A DNA stretch of 64,000 nucleotides from Zanthoxylum bungeanum (GCA_019454045.1 SKCR01021114.1:22346-86345), one strand, 5' to 3'. Shown: positions 25,548-38,177, counted from the stretch's first letter. Made by a program: numbers and translations. The notes: generated from the letters alone by a model not told the origin.

Positions 25548-26637
25548 ATCTCCCATTTTTCATATAGCCAGTCACTCAAGCATCTAATACCTGAACTATG
25601 TACATGTCGCTCAAACGTTTTTTGAGGAATAGCTTTCGTCAGCGGATCTACAATGTTGTCCTCTGATGCGACCTTCTCGATCTTCACATCGTCACGATGT
25701 ATGATCTCACGAATCAGATGGAAACGTCAAAGAACATGTTTGGATCGTTGATGAGACCGCGGTTCCTTAGCCTGTGCTATAGCCCCGTTATTGTCACAAT
25801 ACAATGGAACGGGCTCAGCTGCTAACGGAACTACTCCTAATCTAATTAGGAATTTACGGATCCAAATTGCCTCTTTTTGCTGCTTCAGCTGCAGCAATGT
25901 ACTCTGCTTCTGTTGTTGAATCGGCAACAGTCTCTTGCCTGGAAGATTTCCAACTTACTGCTCCGTTATTCAAACAAAATATGTACCCGGATTACGACTT
26001 ACAATCGTCTTTATCGGTTTGGAAACTTGCATCAGTATACCCAGTTACCTCAAGTTCTCCATCTCCATAGATTAAGAAAGCATCCTTAGTTCGTCTAAGA
26101 TACTTTAGGATATTCTTAATCGCCATCCAGTGACTATCACCTGGATCGGCCTGATAGCAACTACACATGCTCAAAGTATACGAGACATCAGGTCGCATAC
26201 ATATCATGGCATACATGATCGATCCGACTGCCGAGGTGAACGGTATCTGACTCATGTTGTCTCTCTCATCTTGAGTTTTAGGACACATGTCTTTAGAAAG
26301 AGTGATGCCATGTGACACTGGCAACAGCCCCCTCTTGGACTGATCCATGTTGAATCTCTTCAACACTTTGTCAATGTACGTGCTCTGGGAGAGTCCAAGC
26401 AGCTTTCTAGATATATCCCGATAGATCTTTATTCCTGGAATAAAGGCTGCTTCTCCCAGATCCTTCATGGAGAATTTTAATCAAAGTCAAGCTTTCATCG
26501 ATGTTAACATGGGAATGTCATTGCCAATAAGCAATACATCATCAACATAAAGGACAATGAATGTCAGTGCGCTCCCACTAACCTTCTTATATACACAAGG
26601 ATCATCTTCATTATGAACGAAATCATATTCTTTTTTG
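25548..26637 (-). pseudogene. Copia B pol, 3' portion: end of RT plus RNase H
   Basis: Read right to left, the RT active-site motif 'YVDDVLLIGND' lies near 26,530-26,560, then the RT connection ('MKDLGEAAFIPGIKIYRD' from 26,468), then RNase H with 'LYCDNNGAIAQAKEP' near 25,760-25,810. The polypurine tract is the complement of 'atctcccatttttcat' just inside the LTR. Frameshifts separate the pieces (open parts 25,992-26,468 and 25,727-25,927). RT is cut at 26,637 by element A; its missing middle continues at 36,006. The original protein would be the copia Gag-Pol polyprotein; this copy is dead. Confidence 0.85.
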
Positions 26638-28594
26638 TGTAGATTTCTATAATTAGTCCCAAAGAAAGTATAAGCCAAAGAAATACACATTTTATACATG
26701 CAAAGCTTGAAGCATGGCGGAATCATACTTACAAAGCTTGTGACGAAAATGATGAAGAGAATCCTTGAGTCTTCAAGGTGGAAGTTTCGGCCAAGAGCAA
26801 GAGTGAGAGAAGCTTCAAGTCTTCTTGTATTCCAAGCTCCAAGGTTGTTTCCCTATCACCTCCTTTGATCCCTCATTGTGCTAGCAAAAATGGAGAAGAT
26901 GAAAACAATTTTCTGCCCTTGTTTGAAGCTCACGGCGTGAGCAAGGAGAAGAAGAGGAAGAGTGCCTTTTCAATTTTCTTTTTCTCTTTTATTTGTTTCA
27001 AAAAACGTGAGAAAGAAAAGAAAAGCAATGATGAGATATCATTTTCCAAAATGAATTTTTTTTTAAAAACCCTTCAAAAACCGTGAAAGTTTTCCCTCCA
27101 AAAAATCATTAAATGGCCTCACCTACTTACATTGAGAATAGAGACAATGTATCATCCCATAAAGGTGACTAGATACATCCATCAACTAGTCGTGTCAAGT
27201 AATGAGACTTCGCGATGTGATTTGCGGGTTCCCACTCATTCAAAATACGAATGTGTCCGCAAACACTTTCGGGCTCAATTTCGCTAATTCCGAATTAATG
27301 AATTTCCGTCGCGACGAGAATTAAATAATTACGCCTAGCGAAATTACTATTCAGATCGCTAACGAATTAATTCTAAATTAATTCGTTTGCCCGAATTAAA
27401 ATCCGATTTTAATTCCGCGTCGAAATCTAATTTCGTTTAATATATCGAATATATTATTTTATCGATTAATTCCAAATTAATCGTTCTCTCTCCTAATAAG
27501 GCATTTTATCCAAGATAAAGTTTCTCCGCATTAATCCAAGATTAATAAAGTTCGAATCAAACATCATAGGTGAATCTTCAGGAAGCGACCCAAGAGATCT
27601 CCGGATATGTTGGCAGTAAATACGGTCGTTGGATAATCCAAACACGTACGTACCTCGTACTACGTTTTTACCGATTTACAAGACAAGGTTGGCTTCTAGC
27701 AAAGCGCCATGCCTACCCAATTCTCCAGAAATATTCTTACTGGAATATTAGATCTTTATCAAGCGTAGTATACCGTAGTATCGCGTACATCGATCCAGTA
27801 TCGGACGATCACATGTTAGGCCTGGGGCTGGAAATGTGTCTGCCCCGTACGAAACATATATCGGCATCAAACAACTAGTCTCTTTAAATCGGACAATCCT
27901 GACCTGTCATATTGTCCCGACGGTTGCAACTTTTATAGAGTACTAGTTCTGTATCCTGCGTGATCATCATCTCCATATGTCTGAAGTGATACTTCCATCT
28001 TGACATCACATCCAGTACACTACGATTCTCGATAAACCCAGAAGAGGCGTACACAGAACCGGTTAAAGCCCCGAACCACCAAAACCAAAGTTTACCACGA
28101 TTGTCGCAAGTACTAGCGATGCAAGTCTCAGGTTAAGACCATATACACCTACCCTGATGCGGCCTCCCATAGACACGCAGACATACTACCAATGGGATTC
28201 CGCGGGGTCTGTCCAGAGCGAAGCTGTTTTCCGTACCATCGGCAAAACACAACCTCCTATCGCACTTGCATAAGTATCCAATACTTAAATATATGAGAAC
28301 TATGCCGTTGTGCCATCACAACTCGCACAAGTGCAATACTAGTCTATTCCGCATTATCGATGTCCGATCTCGATAATACTCCGACTAGGGATTTTAATGA
28401 TTAAACCTTTTATATTGATACTGTCTCATATCATCTCAATACGGAACTAATCATATGGACTTTTGCCATTAATATATTAAAGTAAATAATTTTACAAAAC
28501 GGCAAAAGGCAATTTCATTATCACATAGTTGATTTTGTACAATAATACAATATCATTTACAAAACAGTGACGCTATGGGTCATAATGTCTAACA
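26638..28594 (-). mobile_element. 3' LTR of copia element A
   Basis: Left edge 'tgtagatttct', right edge 'gtctaaca', about 1.96 kb. Its right 1,145 bp are almost identical to 34,856-36,005. The five bases before it are TTTTG, against TTATG after the other end of A. Joining the two flanks recreates the RT sequence found uninterrupted at 29,680-29,690, which proves insertion into element B. Confidence 0.9.
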
Positions 28595-29010
28595 ATCTCC
28601 CACTTGGCCTATAGCCAGTCACTCAAGCATCTAATACCTGAACTATGTATGTGTCGTTCAAACACATCCTGAAGAACAGCCTTCGTCAGCGGATCTGCAA
28701 TGTTGTCATCCGATGCGACCTTCTCGACTTTTACATCGCCACGATGTATAATCTCCCGAATCAGATGGTAACGCCGAAGAACATGCTTGGATCGTTGATG
28801 AGACCTTGGTTCCTTAGCTTGTGCTATAGCCCCGTTATTGTCACAATACAATGACATGGGCTCAGCTGCTAACGGAACTACTCCTAATCCGATTAGGAAT
28901 TTTCGGATCCAAACTGCCTCATTTGCTGCTTCTGACGCAGCAATATACTCCGCTTCTGTTGTTGAATCGGCAACAGTATCTTGCTTGGAAGATTTCCAGC
29001 TCACTGCTCA
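28595..29010 (-). pseudogene. Copia A RNase H domain and polypurine tract
   Basis: An open frame from 29,004 to 28,609 encodes the RNase H end of a copia polyprotein, which removes the RNA strand during reverse transcription. It shows the conserved '[17 protein letters not shown]' block near residue 15, 'LYCDNNGAIAQAKEP' near residues 53-67, 'RSKHVLRRYHLIRE' after that, and ends 'RCLSDWL'. The polypurine tract (complement of 'caatctcccacttgg') follows directly before the 3' LTR. This is the best-kept domain of A, but it is separated from RT by a frameshift near 29,010. Confidence 0.9.
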
Positions 29011-30406
29011 CTGCTCCGTTATTCAAACAAAAAATGTACCCGATTGCGACTTGAAGTCGTCCTTGTCGGTTTGGAAACTTGCATCGGTGTACCCAGACAC
29101 CTCAAGTTCTCCACCTCCATAAATTAAGAAAGCATCCTTAGTTCGTCTAAGATACTTAAGGATATTCTTAACTGCCATCCAGTGACCTTCACCTGGATCG
29201 GCCTGATAGCGACTGCACATGCTCAAAGCATATGACACATCAGGTCGCGTACATATCATGGCATACATGATCGATCCGACTGCCGAGGCGAACGGTATCC
29301 GACTCATGTTATCTCTCTCTTCATTAGTCTTAGGACACATGTCTTTAGACAGAAGATACCACGCGACATCGGCATCAATCCCTTCTTGGATTGATCCATG
29401 TTGAATCGCTTCAACACTTTGTCAATATATGTACTCTGGGAGAGTCCAAGCAGCTTTCTAGATCTATCCCTGTAGATCTTTATTCCCAGAATAAAGGCTG
29501 CTTCTCCCAGATCTTTCATGGAGAATTTTAATGAAAGCCAAGCTTTCACACACCGACGTGCATGGAATGTCATTGCCTATAAGCAATACATCGTCGACAT
29601 AAAGGACAATAAAAGTCAGTGCTCTCCCACTAACCTTCTTGTATACACAAGGGTCATCATCGTTTTGTACGAAATCATATTCTTTTATGATCTCATCAAC
29701 GCTGATTCCATGACCGTGATGCTTGCTTCAATCCATAAATGGATCGATTTAACTTACAACCTTGTTTGCAAGTCTAGGTACGATAAAACCGTCAGGTTGT
29801 TGCATATAAACATCCTCCAAAAGGTTTCCGTTAAGGAAAGCGGTTTTAACGTCCATCTGCCATATCTCGTAATCGAAATATGCAGCTATTGCAAGCATTA
29901 TCCGAATGGATTTAATCATGGCAACGGGTGAGAAAGTTTCGTCATAATCAATACCATATTGTTGACGATACCCCTTTGCTACAAGCCTAGCTTTGTACGT
30001 TTGAACGTTGCCATCCATGTCGGTCTTCTTCTTGAAGATCCATCTGCATCCAATAGGCATTACGCCTTCTGGTGCATCAACCAGTGTCCAAACTTGGTTG
30101 GTACATGGAATCCATCTCGGACTTCATGGCATCTTGCCATAAAGCGGAATCAATATTCTGTATTGCTTCCTCATACGTAGTCGGTTCATTATCCTCAATA
30201 AGATTAATATCTACATGAGGCGAGATCAGGAACCCATACCTCTCAGGTACTGTCCTGACTCTCTCCGACCTACGCGGTCTTTGTGTATATGAAGATTGTG
30301 GTACAGACTCATCCTGGATGGTCTGTTTATGTTCCGTCGTTGATTCATTGCCAGGAACAGTATCACTACGATTTTCATCGAGCTCCACTTTCCTCCCACT
30401 TACCAC
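29011..30406 (-). pseudogene. Copia A reverse transcriptase, frameshifted
   Basis: Pieces in two or three frames together cover a copia RT, which copies element RNA into DNA. In order: linker 'YGFLISPHVDINLIEDNEP' (from about 30,240), 'MPIGCRWIFKKKTDMDG' (from 30,060), 'KARLVAKGYRQ', the catalytic-region 'MDVKTAFLNGNLLEDVYMQ' (near 29,810-29,870), the YVDD box near 29,595 in another frame, then 'MKDLGEAAFILGIKIYRD' (from 29,519) and the connection domain to 29,023. At least three frameshifts break it. Matching positions in B show that it is the same family. Confidence 0.9.
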
Positions 30407-30930
30407 TGCATCTAGGAATTCCTTCTCAAGGAAAAATGCATGTAGAGCAACAAATACTTTGTTCTCTTTGGTGATAGAAGTAATATCCTTTGGTTTCCTT
30501 AGGATATCCCACGAAAAGGCATTTATCTGATTTGGGTTCTAGTTTGGTACCTTCCAAACGTTTAACATATGCCCAGCATCCCCAAATCTTCAGGAAAGAG
30601 AAACCTGGTTTCCTCCCTGTCCATATCTCATATGGAGTCTGTTCAACAGACTTTGACGGAACCTTATTCAAAATAAGTACTGCACTGTTTAATGCATATC
30701 CCCAGAAGGATATAGGTAGTAGCTCAGTGCGACTCATCATGGACCTTACCATGTCTAACAAGGTACGGTTTCTCCTTCAGACACACCGTTTATTGCGGTG
30801 TTCCAGGAGGAGTCCACTGTGAAAGAATACCATTTTCTTTCAAGTAATCTTGAAACTCATAACTAAAGTATTCGCCACCACGGTCCGACCGCAATGTCTT
30901 AATACTCTTGCCTGTTTGTTTTTCTACTTC
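30407..30930 (-). pseudogene. Copia A integrase, C-terminal part
   Basis: An open frame from 30,761 to 30,426 contains 'MLDMVRSMMSRTELLPISFW', 'TPYEIWTGRKPGFSFLKIWG' and 'KCLFVGYPKETKGYYFY', the conserved GKKP-type end of copia integrase. The catalytic D-E segment upstream (about 30,770-30,930) is present but frameshifted. Confidence 0.85.
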
Positions 30931-31811
30931 GTGTCGAAACTCTTTGAATTTCTCAAAGTTTCCGACTTGTGTCTCATTAGATACACATAACCATAACGAG
31001 ATGCATCATCCGTAAAGGTTACGAAGTAATGATATCCACCTCTAGCCTGGCTAGACATGGGCCCACATACGTCGCTATGAACGAGGGCTAACAGTTCTGT
31101 GGCACGTTCACCTTTACCACTAAAAGGTGATTTAGGCATTTTGCCTAAAAGACAAGATTCGCAGACATCATATGAATTAAGATCAAATCCGTCCAAGTAC
31201 CCACTCTTCGAAAGTGTGGATATGCGAGTCTTGTTAATGTGTCCTAGACGACAATGCCACATGTAAGCTTCATTTTTTAGATTACTCTTTTTGAGCCTTT
31301 TGTTTGTTATTTTATGTTTAGGAGATTCATTTATATTCAAAATATAAAGGCCATTATTTGCAACGGCAGTGCAAATTTCTGCATCATCTTTATATAAATA
31401 ACACCCAGTGTTTCTAAAAACAAAAGTGTACCCATGCTGGGTTAACAAAGATACAGATATGATATTCCTAGTCAAACTAGGTATATAATAACAGTTCAAA
31501 AGTTTAAGCACATGCCCCGAGGGCAATTCCAAAACAAAAGTCCCTACAGCCAAAACAGCAACTGGAGTTCCGTTTCCGACTCGTAGATCAATCTCCCCTG
31601 AAGCCAGCATCCTGCTATTCTGCAGATCCTGCAAATCAGTACATATATGAGCAGCACAACCAGAATCAAAAATCCAATTTTTAAAACTAGAAGTAGTCAT
31701 ATTTATCTCAATAACAAACATACCAGAGGCTAGTGCCTTGCCTGCCTTGATATCCTCCCTGTGTCCCTTGCCCATTCGGCAGTCACGTTCCAGTGACCCT
31801 TCTTGCCGCAA
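30924..31811 (-). pseudogene. Copia A protease and N-terminal integrase
   Basis: This 295-codon frame is the longest pol piece of A. It holds the aspartic-protease active site 'FDSGC' at residues 48-52, the flap-like 'VGNGTPVAVLAVGTF', and 'RNIISVSLLTQHGYTFVF'. The integrase zinc-binding module follows (histidines in 'WHCRLGHINKTRI', cysteines in 'VCESCLLGK'), then the start of the catalytic core ('LALVHSDVCGPMSSQARGG', 'FTDDASRYGYVYLM'). The first about 30 residues still belong to the gag tail. The frame is lost at the end in the sequence after 'MRHKSET', so integrase is not complete. Confidence 0.9.
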
Positions 31812-32576
31812 TTGAGGCAGACATCTTGAGATTTGTTCCTTGGCTTCCCAGAAGCTTTTGTCGACTTGCCTTTACCCTTGTTCTTATGTTTCTTCTTCCT
31901 CACCCCTCCAGTTGCTTTGGGCCCAAGCCCTTGGCCTCTGAGAGGTCGATGCATAGTGCGCCTCGCGCTTGCCCCCTTTAAGGAGTTCTTTTTCAGACTC
32001 CTTCAAGATGGATAACAGTTCTCCAAGAGAGTCATCCGTGTCCATCAACTTGTAGTTGATTATGATTTGTTTCCAAGAATCAGGAAGTGACTGTAAGATC
32101 AAATCTACGGTCAGCTCAGCCTCCAAGACTATTCCCATATTGGCCAACTCATCAATATCGGCGATCATTTGAGCCCCGTGGGCCTCAACTGATGCGCCTT
32201 CAGTCATTCGGGCGCGGAAGAGTTTCTTCACACAACTCGTACCTTTCCATCCGCTTGTTGGAGCGGTGGAGATCTCGCAGTCTAGCCATCATGTTATAAG
32301 GATCCAAGTCCCTATTCTGGCGACGAAAGTGCTGAGTCATCGAAGCTAACATAATAGCCTGAGCTGTGTCACAATCATGCTGTGAGTTTTCCATAACTCC
32401 AGCTCAAGTGGGTCAGTGGGCTTAGGCGGGAGAGGTATCTGTATAGTGTACAGCATCCTCTCAGCCCCAAGGACTATCATTAGGTTCATTTCCCAATCAG
32501 CGAAGTTTGTGCCCTTAAAGACATTGTCACCCATGATGATGTCTCGGACATTTACCTTGCTTGCCATCTCAACCAC
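31730..32576 (-). pseudogene. Copia A gag, frameshifted
   Basis: Starts at the ATG at 32,576 or four codons in ('MVEMASKVNVRDIIMGDN'), the usual copia Gag opening, and continues as 'WEMNLMIVLGAERMLY', then in shifted frames through 'MLASMTQHFRRQNRDLDPYN' and 'FRARMTEGASVEAH' to a zinc knuckle 'CLNCGKKGHW' near 31,810. The knuckle's last cysteine is lost to a frameshift; in B the same motif is complete. Gag packages element RNA in virus-like particles. At least three frameshifts separate the pieces. Confidence 0.85.
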
Positions 32577-34855
32577 GATAGTCCAACTATCTAGTTAACG
32601 ATAAAATGGGTACAGTCAAACTGTTACAGAAAAATAACAATGTATTAGTCCAACTAATTTTAATAAATAGACGAAATAATTTTGAAAGACGCGTAAGGCT
32701 AAATTTTGAACGAAATTGCAAATTCAATACTAGCCTCCCACTATTTCATCAAGTCTCTAACCCTCTGTTGAGAACTCGGGAAATCCTATTTCCTAGTGGG
32801 CTAGATCCCGTTAAATAACACACAATCTTGACTTTGGCCAACAAATTGTATGCTATTTAACTAGGTAGATCTCAAAGATCAATTGGATCCAATCCAATTC
32901 CTAGATCCGGTCAGGTGGACATCCAAATCCAAAACATATGTATATTTACTTATGCCAATGTATCTAATACATTTTCCTAACCATATCCTCCGAATCATCT
33001 AGCCTTGGCTTTGGCACAACAAACCTAATGATTCCGTTAAGCGGGACCCATTGACAAGGAAAGTTTCGTAATCAATGTCGTTGGACAAGAAGTGATCTTG
33101 ACTTTGGCCAACAAAATCACAACTTGGACAAGACACCGATGTGGAACAAAACTCTCATGATTCAAGTACATCCTCAATTGACAAAGGTCTTGACTTTGGC
33201 CAACAAACCAATGCCAATTTTGGATCTTGAACAAGAATCATTCAATGGAAGGATAATCGCTTAATATAAATTGAGGGATTTTTGCGTAATTGGCAACCAA
33301 TTTAATTATCTTTGTTAGGTCTCTCATCATCATACACCCTTAAGCATGCTTCTAAAACATCATAAAGTGCGTAAAGTAAATTAATAGTGATATACGGATG
33401 GATATAAAAACAACTTGTTCCTAGAACAAATCACTCCCTTCCTCTCCCCGCTAGCATTATTCTACTTCTACCCAATTACATAATACAATAAGAGAAACCT
33501 CATTTACATTGAGGGGAATTAGGTGAGAAGAGAATACAAAGAGATAAAAGAGATAAGGCTGGACACGCAGGTCCAATTTATAAATTCTAAATTTACAATA
33601 ATTTTTAAAATTACCCTTACCCTTCTAATATCCATCCGATATAAACTATTCATTCATCACATACATATATATTCAATCAAGACATGTTATACAACCAATC
33701 AAATCCAATTAATTAGTCTTTGTTTAAGTGATCATCCAATGTTCAAACAATGGTTTGATTTTGCGCGAGTCCAACTCGTTTGAGAATAAGTACATAAGGT
33801 ACGAATTCACGAATTATATCGAACTACCCGTTAAATCCAATTTAAGTCGTATTCAATACTAATTCAATTTATTTAATTCCAAATTAAATGTTTACACTTT
33901 TAATGTGCTTTTAAAGACTTAGATTCTAAATCTAATTCTAATTGGGTCTCCAAGCCCAACCAACATCCAATTTTGTTTAATTAAAGTCCGATGGGCTTTC
34001 AATTGATTTATCAAGGCTTGGGCTTTGGTCAATGTGGGTCAAACCCAATTACCAAGCCCAAATAAGGAATCACCCTTAAATGCCATAAAATCAATTTCAA
34101 GCCCATAAGGCTCAATTAAACATAAAGCCCATTTATTAAATTTTAATATTCCAAATTTTAAAATTCAATTAATTAAAGTGTAAATCCATGATTAATTCAT
34201 TAAACCAAAATATTTCAAAAACACCAATTTAATTTATTAATCATCACTTGTTCAAAACACATGTCCAACATTTATTTGAACAAAAATCAAGTCCTTTAAC
34301 ATGTCATGTTGTATTCGGCCAAGAGGGATTTTTGCGTTCGATTTGTTTTTCAATCCAATTGAATCACTAATCTAAATCCCGTATACGTTTTAAATCATCT
34401 AATGAACTTGCAAACAGAAAATTACATTCAGTGCAAGGACCTCCATTTTCGGTCAAGCAACAATTTTTGGGGAAAAAATCATCCAATGCATTTTTCTCAA
34501 AATTGATAATGTATTACATCATATATCATACATAATCATGCTTAAGTCATCTAATGAACTTGTGCATGAAAAATTACAATCTAGTGGAAGGACCTCCACA
34601 TTCGGTCAAGAACCATTTTGGGGAAAAAATCATCCAATGCATTTTTCTCAAAATTGATCATGTATTACATCATATATCATACATATAATCATGCTTAAGT
34701 CATCTAATACTTGTGCATGAAAAATTCCAAACCAGTGGAAGCACCTCACATTCGGCCAAGACAACCATTTTGGGGAAAAATCATCCAATGCATTTTTCTC
34801 AAAATTGATAATGTATTACATCATATATCATACATTAATCATGCTTAAGTCATCT
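32577..34855 (-). mobile_element. Leader of copia element A (PBS deleted)
   Basis: Non-coding. It carries CTTGACTTTGGCCAACAA at 32,827, 33,097 and 33,189, the 'gctggacacgcaggtccaatt' block at about 33,558, and a 150 bp triplication at its far end. The expected PBS and the adjacent half of the 5' LTR are missing: the leader joins LTR sequence directly at about 34,856, with a 3 bp overlap (AAT). Confidence 0.85.
34394..34846. repeat. Triplicated ~150 bp repeat in the A leader
   Basis: Three tandem copies start at about 34,394, 34,544 and 34,697, each with 'gtcatctaat', 'cattcggtcaag' (varying), 'ttttggggaaaaa' and 'catcatatatcatac'. The fourth copy is cut after 'aagtcatctaat' by the deletion that removed the PBS. 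Confidence 0.9.
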
Positions 34856-36005
34856 AATATATTATTTTATCGATTAATTCCAAATTAATCGTTCTCTCTC
34901 CTAATAAGGCATTTTATCCAAATAAAGTTTCTCTTCTCCGCATTAATCCAAGATTAATAAAGTTCGAATCAAACATCATAGGTGAATCTTCAGGAAGTGA
35001 CCCAAGAGATCTCCGGATATGTTGGCAAGTAAATACGGTCGTTGGATAATCCAAACACGTACGTACCTCGTACTACGTTTTACTGATTTACAAGACAAGG
35101 TTGGCTTCTAGCAAAGCGCCATGCCTACCCGATTCTCCAGAAATATTCTTACTGGAATATTAGATCTTTATCAAGCGTAGTATACCGTAGTATCGCGTAC
35201 ATCGATCCAGTATCGGACGATCACATGTTAGGCCTGGGGCTGGAAATGTGTCTGCCCCGTACAAAACATATATCGGACATCAAACAACTAGTCTCTTTAA
35301 ATCGGACAATCCTGACCTGGTCATATTGTCCCGACGGTTGCAACCTTTTATAGAGTACTAGTTCTGTATCCTGCGTGATCATCATCTCTCCAATGTCTGA
35401 AGTGATACTTCCATCTTGACATCACATCCAGTACACTACGATTCTCGATAAACCCAGAAGAGGCGTACACAGAACCGGTTAAAGCCCCGAACCACCAAAA
35501 CCAAAGTTTACCGATTGTCGCAAGTACTAGCAATGCAAGTCTCAGGTTAAGACCATATACACCTACCCTGATGCGGCCTCCCATAGACACGTAGACATAC
35601 TACCAATGGGATTCCGCGGGGTCTGTCCAGAGCGAAGCTGTCTTCCGTACCATCGGTAAAACACAACCTTCTATCGCACTTGCATAAGTATCCAATACTT
35701 AAATATATGAGAACTATGTCGTTGTGCCCACAACTCGCACAAGTGCAATACTAGTCTATTCCGCATTATCGATGTCCGATCTCGATAATACTCGACTAGG
35801 GATATTTAATGATTAAACCTTTTATATTGATACTGTCTCATATCATCTCAATACGGAACTAATCATATGGACTTTTGCCATTAATATATTAAATTAAATA
35901 ATTTTACAAAACGGCAAAAGGCAATTTCATTATCACATAGTTGATTTTGTACAATAATACAATACATTTACAAAACAGTGACGCTATGGGTCATAATGTC
36001 TAACA
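34856..36005 (-). mobile_element. 5' LTR remnant of copia element A
   Basis: It corresponds to 27,449-28,594 of the 3' LTR with only scattered differences, so the insertion is recent. It lacks the part that would adjoin the PBS. It ends 'gtctaaca' at 36,005 and is followed by the duplication TTATG. Confidence 0.9.
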
Positions 36006-36133
36006 TTATGATCTAATCAAAACGTTGGTTCCAAGAACGTGATGCTTGTTCCAATCCATAAATGGATCGATTTAACTTACAAACCTTGTTTGCAAGTTTT
36101 GGTACGACAAAATCGTCAGGCTGTTGCATATAA
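36006..36133 (-). pseudogene. Copia B RT middle fragment between two insertions
   Basis: A 128 bp island that translates on the minus strand to a continuous piece of copia RT ('KLANKVCKLNRSIYGLEQAS'). It matches 29,690-29,800 of A. It is the only part of B left between A and E, carrying TTATG from A's target site at its left and TATAA from E's at its right. Confidence 0.9.
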
Positions 36134-38176
36134 TGTTGGACAATTATGACCCATATCGTCACTATTTGTATAGATCATGGTGTTGTTGTACAAATTAACT
36201 ATGTGACAAAGGAGATGCACTCTTATCATTTGTGATTAGATCACCAAGATATATAAATGATAAGAGGTCCTTATGATTTGTTCCTGGATTGAGAATGATA
36301 TGAGACAGTATCAATCCACGAAGGATAAATCATTAAATATCCCTAGTCAGAGTATTATCGAGATCAGAGACATCGATAAATACAAAAAGACTAGTATTAC
36401 ACTTGTGCGCATTGTGAGGGCACAAACGGCATAATTCTAATATATTTGGGTATAGGACTCATGCAAGTATAATAGGAGGTTGTGTTTACCGATGGTACGG
36501 GAAACAACTTCGCTCTGGATAGACCCCCTCGGAATTCCATCGGTAGTATGACTATGTGTCTATTGAAGTCCGAAATCAGGGTAGGTGTATTTGGTTTTAA
36601 CCTGAGACTTGCACCGCTAATACTTGCGACAATCAATATACTTTGGTTGTGGTCATCCAGGGCTTTAACTGGTTTCTGTGTACGTCACTTCTGGGTATAT
36701 CGAGAATCGTAGTGTGTTGGGTGTGATGTCAAGATGGAAGTATCACTCCAGTCATATGGAGATGATGATCACGTAGGGATACAGAACTGGTTCTCTAAAA
36801 AGGTTGCAACCGTCGGGATAATATGAATTGGTCATGATTATCCGATAATAAAGAGACTAGTTGCTTGTCATCTGATATATGCTTCGTACGGGGCAGACAC
36901 TGTACCAGCCCCAAGCCTTGCATGTGATCATTCGATACTGGATCGAAATACGCAATACTACGTATACTACGCCTGATATAGATCCTATATTCCTGTAAGG
37001 ATATTTCTGGAGAATTGGGTAGGCATCGTGCTTTGCTAGAAGCCAACCTTGTCTTGTAAATCGGTATAAACGTAGTACTAGGTACTTGTTCGGATAGTCC
37101 GATGACCGAATTTACTACCAACATATCCGGGGATCTCATGGGTCGTTTCCCGAAGATTCACCGATGACGTATGACTCGCACTTTAATTAATCTGGGATTA
37201 ATTAGATGAGAGAGAAAATTAATCTGGGATTAATTGCGGAGGTATTTTATCTGGATAAAATATTATTTAAAGAGAAAAACGATTAATTTGGAATTAATCG
37301 ATAAAATTAATATATTCGATATATTAAACGAAATTGGATTTCGATGCGGAATTAAAATTAGATTTTAATTCGGGCGAACGAGTTAATTTAGAATTAATTC
37401 GTTAGCGACATGAATAGTGATTTTGCTAGGCATAATTAATTAATTACGACGCAAGGGAAAATTCGTTAATTTGGAATTAGCGAACCCGAGCCCGGGATTG
37501 TTTGCGAGCGCATTCGCATTTCAAATTCAAGTGCGGCACGCAAGTCAAGTCAAGCGTCAAATCGCTAGTCACATCTAGCGTCACATCATTCGTCAATCAA
37601 GTGATAGATGTCTTTCACTTTGAGTGATTGACGCCAGTCACAATTCATTGATTGATGGAATGATGGATTGATAGGAGTGGTTGAAGCCTTTAATGGCTTT
37701 GATTTTTGGAGGCAAAAATTTTGGTATTTGATTTTTTGGAATATCTATTACCATTTTTTTTGGTAACCATCACACAACACTCTTTTTCTTCTTCTCTCTT
37801 CAGACGCCCAAAGTGGGCTGTTCTTCTCTCTTCTTCTGCTCGCTGTCGTGAGCTAAGGGAAGCTAAAGTGTGATGATTTTGTGGAAAAATCATCAAGAGC
37901 TAGCACTCCGAGAGACATGCAAAGGTGATAGGGAAGTCCACCCATGAGCTTGGAATCATTTCGTGAAGATTGGAGCTTGACGAAGGACCAACTATGGCCG
38001 AATCTTGGAGAGGGACTGCAGCTCACTGCCGTGAGGTCCAGAAGGCAGAAAATAAATTTTTGCTGCCTCTCGCATCGCTCAACCGATCGATGTGAGTATT
38101 CTGCAACTCCCTCGTTGTATTCGTACTTATGTTTTATGCTTTGTATTCTATCCTTGGGGCCGTAGAAACTCCAACA
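36134..38176 (+). mobile_element. 5' LTR of copia element E
   Basis: TGTTGGACAATTATG to GAAACTCCAACA, 2,043 bp, followed one base later by the PBS. It matches the E 3' LTR (43,144-44,373) at both ends with few differences. The target duplication TATAA occupies 36,129-36,133 and 44,374-44,378. Confidence 0.95.
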
Positions 38177-38177
38177 A

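Noticed and set aside
36482..36712. 76-codon ORF found in both E LTRs (also 43,494-43,724)
   Set aside because: Its repetition simply reflects the LTR pair; the reverse complement appears as other short ORFs in G, A and B LTRs, and no protein family fits.
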